DNA of 6,825 bases from Gammaproteobacteria bacterium (GTDB lineage Bacteria; Pseudomonadota; Gammaproteobacteria; Pseudomonadales; Oleiphilaceae). Positions 1 through 5,739 of the stretch are shown here, in pieces (positions within the stretch are counted from its first letter, which is position 1; each line of letters begins with the position of its first letter). A program made the position numbers and the translations under genes. Location: contig RFIV01000379.1 in assembly GCA_003695085.1 (NCBI GenBank), positions 1-6,825 on the forward strand. Reading direction: 5' to 3'. The notes beneath the pieces were generated by a model. The model did not search any database, was not told where the DNA came from, and was given only the letters and a program-made list of their open reading frames with translations.

Positions 1-81
1 GGATGGCAGAGTGAGTATAGTTCAAAGATTATCCAATGAATGGCAAATGGGTAAGACCAATAATGTAAAAGTTCGTAAAGA

Positions 82-110
82 CAGACGTATCGGAGGCTCT
101 GGACTATACT
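82..110 (+). promoter_or_regulatory. Possible sigma-70 promoter of the binding-protein operon
   Basis: TATACT at 105-110 is a good -10 hexamer (5 of 6 to TATAAT). The -35 region 17 bases upstream (CAGACG, 82-87) is poor, so the promoter would be weak or need an activator. Transcription would begin near 117, giving a leader of about 33 bases to the GTG at 150 but only about 9 bases to the GTG at 126. I see no gene in bases 1-125. The stretch is AT-richer than what follows and looks like a regulatory region, but no operator could be recognised in it. Confidence 0.3.
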
Positions 111-137
111 CAAGCGTGTCAGGCAGTGAACCAACAC

Positions 138-152
138 GAGGCGGAGCAGGTG
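138..152 (+). promoter_or_regulatory. Ribosome binding site that favours the GTG start at 150
   Basis: GAGG at 138-141 lies 8 bases before GTG 150, and GGAG at 143-146 is also close. The longer reading, from GTG 126, has only an AGG two bases in front of it. The downstream start also leaves a normal signal peptide with a short basic n-region. This argues for 150, but 126 cannot be excluded. Confidence 0.5.
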
Positions 153-1853
153 CACACCAGCAGATTTATCCTGAGGCGGGTCTGTGCCGCGTGTGTCTGG
201 GTGATGGCTGTTCAGGGTGGCAGGGCCGACGAGCATTCCACCCTTCAGGCCTGGGTGACGGCCTTTCAGCCTTCAACGCTGACGCCGACGCAGCAGCAGG
301 ACGAGCTGAGCTGGTTTGTTCAGGCTGCAAAGCCCTATCGCGGCATGACCATTCGGGTGGTGTCCGAGCGGATCGATACCCACAAATATGAAGCCTCGGT
401 GTTGGCCAGGGCGTTCCATGAGCTGACTGGCATCCATGTGGTGCACGAGCTCACCGGTGAAGATGATGTCATCAAGAAGTTGCAGACCCAGATCCAGACC
501 GGGCTGAACCTCTATGACGCCTACATCAATGACAGTGATTTCATCGGCTACCACTTTCGCTCCGGACACACGGTGCCCATCAATACGTTGATTCATGATG
601 AGGCCATTACCCTGCCGACGCTGGACCTGAATGACTTTATCGGGCTTGCCTTTACCACCGGACCGGATGGCAAGATCTACCAGTTGCCGGACCAGCAGTT
701 TGCCAATCTGTATTGGTATCGGCATGACTGGTTCTCCCGGCCGGAGCTGCGCGCCTGGTTCAAACGGCTGTACGGGTATGAGCTGGGAGTACCTCAAAAC
801 TGGGCGGCGTACCGGGATATTGCCGAATTTTTTACCGATCACGTCAAGGAGATTGATGGCCAGCGTGTCTGGGGCCACATGGATTATGCGCGGACCGATC
901 CTTCGCTGGGGTGGCGGATGTCCGATGCCTGGCTGTCCATGGCGGGCGCGGGTGATCCGGGGCTTCCCAATGGCTTGCCGGTGGATGACTGGGGGATTCG
1001 CGTCATCGGCTGTCAGCCGGTCGGTGCAAGCGTTGCGCGCGGTGGCGCGTTGGATAGTCCGGCAGCGGTCTACGCGGTGGAAACCTTTATCGACTGGCTG
1101 GACAGATATGCGCCGCCCGAGGCGCGTGACCTGAACTTTACGCAGGCCGGTGAGTGGGTCGGCAAGGGTCAGATCGCGCAGCAGGTGTTCTGGTACACGG
1201 CCTTTACTGCGGCCATGACAAAACCCGGCTTGCCCGTCGTCAATGAGGATGGCACGCCCAAGTGGCGCATGGCACCTTCCCCTCACGGCAAATACTGGCA
1301 AAAAGGCATGAAGCTGGGGTATCAGGATGCCGGGAGCTGGACCTTCCTGCGCGAGACGCCGGAGAAGCGCCGCAAGGCGGCCTGGTTGTATGCCCAGTTC
1401 ACCGTTTCGAAGACCGTATCCCTGAAAAAAACGCTGGTCGGGCTGACACCTATACGCAAGTCCGATATTGAGTCAGACGTCATGACGCGCCGGGCCCCGT
1501 ATTTGGGCGGGCTGGTGGAGTTCTATCGCTCGAAGGGGCGTGACGTGTGGACGCCGACAGGCGTGAATGTCCCGGACTACGGACGTCTGGCCGGGTACTG
1601 GTGGCAGCACATCAGTCGAGCAGTTGAAGGGCGGATAAGCGTCAAGGCAGCCATGCAGGAACTGGCCGGGGCGGTGGACAAGGAGCTGGGGCTGATGTCC
1701 AGGGAAGGGGAACTGTCGTGCGCACCTGTACTGAATGCCCGGGAACCGGACGAATACTGGCTGAACCGGGCAGGGGCGCCAAAACCTGTGAGGGCGGCGC
1801 CCGAAAAAGGAGAAACGCTTCCTTATGAAGAAGCTATCAAGGCTTGGCGTTAG
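150..1853 (+). CDS. glpV: GlpV-like periplasmic glycerol/sugar-binding protein (ABC importer, family 1 solute-binding protein)
   Basis: This is an exported solute-binding protein of 567 aa from GTG 150 (575 aa from GTG 126), close to the 570-580 aa usual for GlpV. GlpV captures glycerol in the periplasm for the GlpSTPQ ABC importer of rhizobia and other proteobacteria. Numbered from GTG 150, residues 1-26 form a signal peptide: arginines, a short hydrophobic stretch, then GRA before the mature DEHST. The mature protein carries stretches I remember as GlpV-typical: DAYINDSD (123-130), YQLPDQQFANLYW (177-189), SLGWRMSDAWLSMAG (252-266), WRMAPSPHG (372-380) and LGYQDAGSW (389-397). C288 and C524 could form a disulfide. 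There is no lipobox, so it should be soluble. The gene overlaps the next one by 29 bp. The permease and ATPase genes normally beside glpV are not in the window. The family assignment is strong; glycerol as the ligand is inferred from the family. Confidence 0.85.
   Translation: MHTSRFILRRVCAACVWVMAVQGGRADEHSTLQAWVTAFQPSTLTPTQQQDELSWFVQAAKPYRGMTIRVVSERIDTHKYEASVLARAFHELTGIHVVHELTGEDDVIKKLQTQIQTGLNLYDAYINDSDFIGYHFRSGHTVPINTLIHDEAITLPTLDLNDFIGLAFTTGPDGKIYQLPDQQFANLYWYRHDWFSRPELRAWFKRLYGYELGVPQNWAAYRDIAEFFTDHVKEIDGQRVWGHMDYARTDPSLGWRMSDAWLSMAGAGDPGLPNGLPVDDWGIRVIGCQPVGASVARGGALDSPAAVYAVETFIDWLDRYAPPEARDLNFTQAGEWVGKGQIAQQVFWYTAFTAAMTKPGLPVVNEDGTPKWRMAPSPHGKYWQKGMKLGYQDAGSWTFLRETPEKRRKAAWLYAQFTVSKTVSLKKTLVGLTPIRKSDIESDVMTRRAPYLGGLVEFYRSKGRDVWTPTGVNVPDYGRLAGYWWQHISRAVEGRISVKAAMQELAGAVDKELGLMSREGELSCAPVLNAREPDEYWLNRAGAPKPVRAAPEKGETLPYEEAIKAWR
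1806..1824 (+). promoter_or_regulatory. Ribosome binding site inside the preceding gene
   Basis: AAAGGAGA at 1806-1813 lies inside the last codons of the GlpV-like gene, 11-12 bases before ATG 1825. It fixes that ATG as the start of the second gene and makes re-initiation by terminating ribosomes likely. Confidence 0.6.
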
Positions 1854-2583
1854 TTTTTGGGCGCTTTTGACGAGCGTGCTGGTGACCCGGCCTGCGCTTG
1901 CACTGGAAACGGTGCATCTTGTCAGTTTTGATGAGGCGCCGCTTGTGACGTTCGGGCCGGGGCAGCCGGGAGGTGTGCTGGTTCACGCCGTGAAAACGAT
2001 GTTTGAAAAAGCGGGTATCCACTACGACCTGAAGTTGCTGCCACCCAAGCGGGCCCTGCTGACGGCAGCCACTGAACCCAATACCTGCGTATTTCCGATT
2101 GAACGCAGCCAGGAGCGTGAAGCACGGTATCGGTGGATCAGCCCCATCAGCATTTCTCGCATCGGGGCTTATGCCCCGCCGGGACAACAACGACAGCTGG
2201 TAACGCTGGAGGATATGCGCCCCTTCAGGCTGGGCACGTATCTGGGTAGCGGCATTGGCGAATACCTGGAAACCTTTGGCATGAAGGTGGAATATGCTGC
2301 GCGTAACGAGCTGAACCTGGGCAAGCTGGTGCACGGACGCATCGATTTCTGGGTATCGGATACGGTTTCTGCGGACTGGCTGGCCAAGCGGGAAGGTGTC
2401 AGACTGGGTGCGCCCGCCTTGGTCTTCTTTACCTCGGTGCGGGCCATGGGGTGTCATCCGGAGTTTCCGGAGTCCGTGCGGCAGCCGCTGCAACGCACGC
2501 TCACGCAGATGTACACCACGGGTGAAATGCAGCGTTTGTATCAAGCGTGGTTTGAGTCGCAAGGAAAGGAGCAGACACCATGA
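1825..2583 (+). CDS. Periplasmic solute-binding protein, family 3 (SBP_bac_3), ligand unknown
   Basis: This is a 252 aa exported protein. Residues 1-26 are a typical Sec signal peptide (MKKLSR, a hydrophobic core, then ALA before LETVH). The rest has the size and layout of a family-3 solute-binding protein, the fold that usually binds polar amino acids but also other small ligands. Visible family marks are PPKRALL (73-79), an ERSQEREARYRW segment (93-104) where such proteins place ligand-contacting arginines, RLGTYLGSGIGEYLE (135-149) and a C-terminal helix ending LYQAWFES. C88 and C210 are the only cysteines of the mature protein and might form a disulfide. The gene overlaps its upstream neighbour by 29 bp and the downstream gene by ATGA, so all three are probably one transcript. 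Many proteins of this kind are encoded without a transporter, so import is not proven, and sensing or delivery to another partner is possible. No ligand can be named from sequence. Confidence 0.8.
   Translation: MKKLSRLGVSFWALLTSVLVTRPALALETVHLVSFDEAPLVTFGPGQPGGVLVHAVKTMFEKAGIHYDLKLLPPKRALLTAATEPNTCVFPIERSQEREARYRWISPISISRIGAYAPPGQQRQLVTLEDMRPFRLGTYLGSGIGEYLETFGMKVEYAARNELNLGKLVHGRIDFWVSDTVSADWLAKREGVRLGAPALVFFTSVRAMGCHPEFPESVRQPLQRTLTQMYTTGEMQRLYQAWFESQGKEQTP
2565..2579 (+). promoter_or_regulatory. Strong ribosome binding site with ATGA coupling
   Basis: AAAGGAG at 2565-2571 sits 8 bases before ATG 2580. That start shares ATGA with the TGA stop of the preceding gene (2581-2583). This is a classic coupled start and indicates matched synthesis of the two small binding proteins. 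Confidence 0.75.
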
Positions 2584-3329
2584 AGGATCGGTTTGCCCGG
2601 GTATTTGCCCTGCTGATCGGGATGGCGGCTGTATCGCATTCGGCCGCGGATGCAGAGGTAATACGCATCAGCACCGGCGAATGGGCGCCGCTGATTGACT
2701 CCTCGAAGCCCAATGACGGCCCCTTGGCCATGGTGGTGCGAGAGGCCTTTGCCCTGCAGGGTGTGGCGGTGGAGTATGTCTATGCGCCCTGGAAAAGGGC
2801 GTTGCATGATCTGGAGACTGGCGAGGTGGACGCCAGTGCGGCCTGGCGAATGACCGAGGCGCGCGCGTCCCGCTTCCTGTTTTCGGGCGAAGCCGTCTAT
2901 CAGGGCGAGAACGTTTTTTTCTATGCCAAGGCCGCACCTTTCGACTGGCAGACGCTCGAGGATCTGGCGCAATACCGAATCGGTGGCGTGAGAGGGTATG
3001 CCTACAGTGCCGAATTCGAAAGCGCTGCGAAGGCGGGCAAACTGAGTGTTTTCCGGGTCAATGACGAAAAGAGCCTGGTGACCATGCTGCTGGCGGGGCG
3101 AATTGACGTCTTTCCGGCAGATCGACAGGTGGGGCGCGCCATGCTTGATGCATTGCCATTGCAGCAGGCGGAACAGATTACCTTCCATCCGAAGCCATTG
3201 ACCCGCAAGCCGCTTTATCTGCTGGTACGCAAGGATGAAAAGGGGCGGGCACTCATTGAGCGCTTTGATCGCGGACTCAGGACTCTGATCGAGTCAGGGC
3301 GGTTGAAGCAAATCTATGAGGAGAACTGA
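2580..3329 (+). CDS. Periplasmic solute-binding protein, family 3 (SBP_bac_3), second paralogue
   Basis: This 249 aa exported protein has a signal peptide of about 25 residues (basic start, hydrophobic core VFALLIGMAAV, cleavage after ADA before EVIRI). The mature part matches a common group of stand-alone family-3 binding proteins: ISTGEWAPL (30-38), GPLAMVVREAF (47-57), VEYVYAPWKRAL (64-75), a GEVDASAAW stretch (81-89), FFYAKAAPFDW (113-123), YRIGGVRGYAYSAEF (132-146) and a C-terminal RGLRTLIESGRLKQIYEEN. It shares the PxKRAL element and general layout with its neighbour but little else, so the two are old or diverged paralogues rather than a recent duplication. It has no cysteine. It is the last gene of the operon, and the terminator follows within 40 bases. 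The ligand is unknown; amino acids are the family default, not something the sequence shows. Confidence 0.8.
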   Translation: MKDRFARVFALLIGMAAVSHSAADAEVIRISTGEWAPLIDSSKPNDGPLAMVVREAFALQGVAVEYVYAPWKRALHDLETGEVDASAAWRMTEARASRFLFSGEAVYQGENVFFYAKAAPFDWQTLEDLAQYRIGGVRGYAYSAEFESAAKAGKLSVFRVNDEKSLVTMLLAGRIDVFPADRQVGRAMLDALPLQQAEQITFHPKPLTRKPLYLLVRKDEKGRALIERFDRGLRTLIESGRLKQIYEEN

Positions 3330-3345
3330 GGCAACATTCAACGTT

Positions 3346-3364
3346 CCTGTCGCCAGATGACAGG
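3346..3364 (+). other. Small hairpin in the 3' untranslated region
   Basis: CCTGTC (3346-3351) and GACAGG (3359-3364) form a perfect 6-bp stem with a 7-base loop, 16 bases after the stop codon of the operon and directly before the A-tract of the main terminator. It could protect the 3' end or help termination. It has no U-tract of its own. Confidence 0.35.
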
Positions 3365-3365
3365 C

Positions 3366-3398
3366 AAAAAAAGAGGCGGTCGAAACCGCCTCTTTTTT
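3366..3398. terminator. Bidirectional rho-independent terminator between convergent genes
   Basis: GAGGCGGT (3373-3380) pairs with ACCGCCTC (3385-3392) around a 4-base loop, flanked by seven A on the left and six T on the right. Read rightwards it ends the binding-protein operon. Read leftwards it ends the cold-shock gene, whose stop codon is 11 bases from its edge, and on that strand the loop is UUCG, a very stable tetraloop. The A and T tracts can extend the stem in both directions. Confidence 0.93.
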
Positions 3399-3408
3399 AT
3401 TTCAGACC

Positions 3409-3618
3409 TTACAGAACTTCAACGTTCTCAGCCTGCGGACCTTTCTGGCCCTGCCCTTCAGTGAAGGTCACTTTCTGGCCTTCCTGGAGGGTGCGGAAAC
3501 CACTGCCCTGAATGTTGCTGAAGTGCACGAACAGGTCTGAACCGCCTTCGCGCGTGATAAAGCCGTAGCCTTTGCTTTCGTTGAACCACTTGACGGTTCC
3601 AGTCATTTTTTCTGACAT
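3409..3618 (-). CDS. Cold-shock domain RNA chaperone (CspA family)
   Basis: This 69 aa protein is a complete single cold-shock domain of the CspA family, five-stranded OB-fold proteins that bind single-stranded RNA and DNA in the cytoplasm and melt secondary structure. The RNA-binding motifs are intact: RNP1 is KGYGFI (16-21), RNP2 is DLFVHF (28-33), with the aromatic W11, F12, F20, F30, H32 and F33 in their usual places. The start MSEKMTGTVKWF is typical for the family; only a weak AAGG (about 11 bases upstream) serves as a Shine-Dalgarno, which is not rare in csp genes. The gene lies 122 bp downstream of deaD on the same strand and ends at the bidirectional terminator. Bacteria usually carry several csp paralogues, only some of them cold-inducible, so the exact member (cspA, cspD or other) is left open. 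Confidence 0.95.
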   Translation of the reverse strand: MSEKMTGTVKWFNESKGYGFITREGGSDLFVHFSNIQGSGFRTLQEGQKVTFTEGQGQKGPQAENVEVL

Positions 3619-3647
3619 TGCTTTCTAACCTTGGTAATTGTCTTACT

Positions 3648-3659
3648 CTGCCGGGGCAG
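3648..3659 (-). other. Short hairpin in the leader of the cold-shock gene
   Basis: CTGCCGGGGCAG is an interrupted palindrome, able to fold as a 4-bp CTGC/GCAG stem with a 4-base loop, about 30 bases before the start codon. Leaders of csp genes often fold in temperature-dependent ways, but this stem alone is too short to claim that role. I do not see a clear match to the E. coli cold box. Confidence 0.25.
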
Positions 3660-3704
3660 TTGTTTCCAGTGCCGATACAGACTGCGTACCCTGCACCTTG
3701 TTCA

Positions 3705-3733
3705 AGTCTAAAGGGGTTGTGCGCTGGCAGCAA
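3705..3733 (-). promoter_or_regulatory. Possible separate promoter of the cold-shock gene
   Basis: On the minus strand TTGCTG (3733-3728) and TAGACT (3710-3705) are separated by exactly 17 bases, a fair -35/-10 pair (3 of 6 and 4 of 6). It would give an 80-base leader, a normal length for csp mRNAs. The matches are modest, and the gene may also be read through from deaD. Confidence 0.3.
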
Positions 3734-3735
3734 CC
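3715..3735 (-). terminator. Weak hairpin just after deaD
   Basis: GGTTG (3715-3719) and CAACC (3731-3735) pair, with a further inner TGC/GCA and one bulged base, starting 6 bases after the deaD stop. On the minus strand only CCUUU follows, so it would be at best a leaky terminator or a processing point between deaD and the cold-shock gene. It overlaps the proposed -35 of the latter. Confidence 0.25.
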
Positions 3736-3740
3736 GCTTT

Positions 3741-5513
3741 TTATGAATATTTTTTGGCCGCGGGGCGCTTGCCGCGATGCCCTTCTTTTTTGGGGCGTTT
3801 GGTGGCCGCTGCGCGGCGCTCGCCTCGGCCATCCTTGTAACCGTCATGCTTGCCCTGCCTGCGCAGACCCAGTTTCTGGCCACGTACCCAGATATTCTGC
3901 AAATGGCGGTACACATCCTCGGGCATGCCGGACGGCAGATCAACGGTGCTGTGCGAGTCGTGCAGTTGAATCCGGCCGATATACGCGCTCTCGATGCCTG
4001 CTTCGTTGGCGATGGCACCCACGATATCCCCCGGGCGCACGTCGTGATCGCGGCCCACGTTGATCACAAAGGTTTCCATGTTCAGGGCTTCATCGTGTGC
4101 AGCACGGGCGCTCTTGTCCCGGGGCGCCTTTTTGCGTTCGCCCTGAGGCCGTTCCTTGCGCTCACGGGGAGCCCGCTTTTCACTTGGCGCAGGATTTTCC
4201 TTCACTTCCAGGGAACGCCCCTGATTGGCGATATGCGCCAGGGCGCCGGCCACGGCCACCGGATCCTGGCCGGTTTCAGCCAGATAGGTTTCAATCAACT
4301 GGGTGTAGTAGCTGGTGTCCGCCTGCTCGAGGGTTTCAGAAATGTTTGCCTTGAATTGCTCAATACGCTTGTCGTTCACATCCTGCCGGGAAGGCAGCGT
4401 CAAAGGCTCGATTTTTTGCCTGGTGGCATTCTCGATGCTGCGGAGCATGCGCCGCTCGCGGGGCGCCACGAACAGAATCGCCTTGCCGCTCCGGCCTGCG
4501 CGTCCCGTCCGGCCAATACGGTGAGTATAAGCTTCCGTATCGTAGGGAATGTCGTAGTTGATGACATGGCTGACGCGTGAAACATCAATGCCCCGGGCGG
4601 CCACGTCGGTCGCAATCAGGATATCGATGGTGCGGTCCTTGAGCTGATCAATGGTGCGCTCGCGCAGAGCCTGAGACATGTCACCGTTGATGGCGGCAGC
4701 ACGAAAACCGCGCGCTTCCAGTTTTTCCGCCAGCTCGGCGGTCTGTGTGCGCGTGCGCACGAAGATGATCAACCCGTCGGTTTCTTCCACTTCCAGCAGC
4801 CGTGTCAGGGCGTCAAGCTTGTTCAGTCCCTGCGCCAGCCAGTAGCGTTGCTCGATGTTGGCCAGGCTGGAGGTGGAGGGCTTGACGCGCACTTCTGCCG
4901 GGTCTTTCAGGTAATCGTGAATGATCGCCTGGATGGGCTTGGGCAGCGTCGCGGAAAACAGAGCCGTTTGCCGCGCTTCCGGCGCCTTGGCCAAAATGGC
5001 CTGAACATCATCGATAAAGCCCATGCGCAGCATCTCATCGGCTTCATCCAGCACGACCGTGCGGATCTGGTCCAGCTTGAGGGTGCCGCGAGACAGATGA
5101 TCCAGCAGGCGGCCGGGTGTACCCACGACCACATGGACGCCGCGACGCAGGGCACGAATCTGATCGCGCATGCCTTGCCCGCCATAAACTGGCAGAACGT
5201 GAAAGCCCTTCATCTTGCGGGCATAGCTCTGGAACGCTTCAGCCACCTGAATGGCCAGTTCCCGCGTGGGCACCAGTACCAATGCCTGGGGGGCTTCCAG
5301 CGCCAGGTCCAGACGGCTCAGGGTCGGCAGCGCAAAGGCAGCCGTCTTGCCGGTACCGGTTTGAGCGGTACCGAGTACATCGCGACCTTCAAGCAGGTGC
5401 GGGATGGCCTGGGCCTGAATGGGAGAAGGGGTTTCGTAACCGAGTTCGGTCACAGCCTCCAATACGGGGGCGGGCAGGTTCAGTTCAGCGAACCCGGGAA
5501 CAGTATCTGACAT
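3741..5513 (-). CDS. deaD: Cold-shock DEAD-box ATP-dependent RNA helicase DeaD (CsdA)
   Basis: This 590 aa cytoplasmic helicase unwinds RNA duplexes with ATP and, in E. coli, helps 50S ribosome assembly and mRNA turnover in the cold. All core motifs are visible: Q motif GYETPSPIQ (25-33), I AQTGTGKT (50-57), Ia PTRELA (82-87), Ib TPGR (132-135), II DEAD (156-159), III SAT (187-189), V ATDVAARGID (301-310) and VI HRIGRTGRAG (331-340). After a dimerisation-type helical region and a charged linker (about 440-475) comes the DbpA-type RNA-binding domain (about 480-555, with IVGAIANEAGI and YIGRIQL), then a lysine/arginine-rich tail. These C-terminal parts separate DeaD from RhlE and SrmB. The frame stays open to 5654, but MSDTVPGFAEL at 5513 is the family-like start, and the promoter lies between the two. 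A weak AAGG stands 11 bases upstream. A cold-shock gene follows on the same strand. Confidence 0.95.
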   Translation of the reverse strand: MSDTVPGFAELNLPAPVLEAVTELGYETPSPIQAQAIPHLLEGRDVLGTAQTGTGKTAAFALPTLSRLDLALEAPQALVLVPTRELAIQVAEAFQSYARKMKGFHVLPVYGGQGMRDQIRALRRGVHVVVGTPGRLLDHLSRGTLKLDQIRTVVLDEADEMLRMGFIDDVQAILAKAPEARQTALFSATLPKPIQAIIHDYLKDPAEVRVKPSTSSLANIEQRYWLAQGLNKLDALTRLLEVEETDGLIIFVRTRTQTAELAEKLEARGFRAAAINGDMSQALRERTIDQLKDRTIDILIATDVAARGIDVSRVSHVINYDIPYDTEAYTHRIGRTGRAGRSGKAILFVAPRERRMLRSIENATRQKIEPLTLPSRQDVNDKRIEQFKANISETLEQADTSYYTQLIETYLAETGQDPVAVAGALAHIANQGRSLEVKENPAPSEKRAPRERKERPQGERKKAPRDKSARAAHDEALNMETFVINVGRDHDVRPGDIVGAIANEAGIESAYIGRIQLHDSHSTVDLPSGMPEDVYRHLQNIWVRGQKLGLRRQGKHDGYKDGRGERRAAATKRPKKEGHRGKRPAAKKYS

Positions 5514-5607
5514 GCAAAAATGTGCCTTGCTTGGGTAACGTGGGGCAATAACGACGAACAGCGAACAACAGAAGGGTCGGAGCGGGCGTATTGCAGTAAC
5601 GGCGCGC

Positions 5608-5636
5608 ATTATCCCACGGATAGCGCTTAAAGTAAA
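5608..5636 (-). promoter_or_regulatory. Promoter of deaD with extended -10
   Basis: On the minus strand TTTACT (5636-5631), a 17-base spacer and TGGGATAAT (-10 GATAAT, 5613-5608, with the extended -10 TG) form a good sigma-70 promoter. Transcription would begin near 5601 and leave an 88-base leader before ATG 5513. The leader is pyrimidine-rich (repeated GTTCG/CGTT units) and contains only a weak Shine-Dalgarno, as expected for a gene controlled after transcription, but no specific element was recognised. Confidence 0.6.
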
Positions 5637-5704
5637 TGATGGTTTTTTGAGCACGCTGACCGGTGCGATAGCATTCGGCCCTGAAGAGGTAGTGGTGGAG
5701 GATG

Positions 5705-5726
5705 CCGGGCCGGCTTGGCGGCCCGG
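5705..5726 (-). terminator. GC-rich hairpin after the aldehyde dehydrogenase gene
   Basis: CCGGGCCG (5705-5712) and CGGCCCGG (5719-5726) form a perfect 8-bp all-GC stem with a 6-base loop, 13 bases past the stop codon. No U-tract follows on the minus strand, so it is not a standard intrinsic terminator; it may stabilise the 3' end or act with Rho. Its position separates the dehydrogenase from the deaD promoter. Confidence 0.45.
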
Positions 5727-5739
5727 ACGTTGAAGTGGC

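Noticed and set aside
180..230. Twin-arginine or lipoprotein signal in the GlpV-like protein (LRRVCAAC)
   Set aside because: The residues after RR do not match the Tat motif, and the cysteines lie at the start of the hydrophobic region without a lipobox, so a normal Sec signal is more likely.
11..391. 126-residue open frame on the plus strand at the left edge
   Set aside because: It runs into the GlpV-like gene in another frame, and its translation (GGSG, RGGAGAH, GCSGWQG) looks non-coding.
273..1301. 342-residue open frame on the minus strand opposite the GlpV-like gene
   Set aside because: It is a GC-codon shadow: the plus-strand protein is a clear family member with signal peptide, while the reverse reading is rich in R, P, G and Q and has no recognisable domain.
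1837..3188. Long minus-strand open frames opposite the two small binding-protein genes
   Set aside because: The plus-strand genes have signal peptides, good ribosome sites and coupled starts; the reverse frames have none of this.
3337..3427. 10-bp direct repeat TTCAACGTTC at 3337-3346 and 3418-3427, flanking the terminator
   Set aside because: The second copy is part of the cold-shock coding sequence; no target duplication or mobile element lies between, so chance is the best explanation.
3777..4580. 267-residue plus-strand open frame inside deaD, and a similar 220-residue one at 4848-5510
   Set aside because: Both lie fully opposite well-conserved helicase motifs and have no ribosome site or domain; they are shadows.
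5514..5530. GCAA/TTGC stem around the weak ribosome site of deaD, as a possible RNA thermometer
   Set aside because: Only 4 bp with a 9-base loop; too weak to hold, and a melting thermometer would act opposite to cold induction.
5514..5654. 47-residue N-terminal extension of deaD
   Set aside because: It contains the promoter and does not resemble the family N-terminus, which begins at MSDTVPGF.
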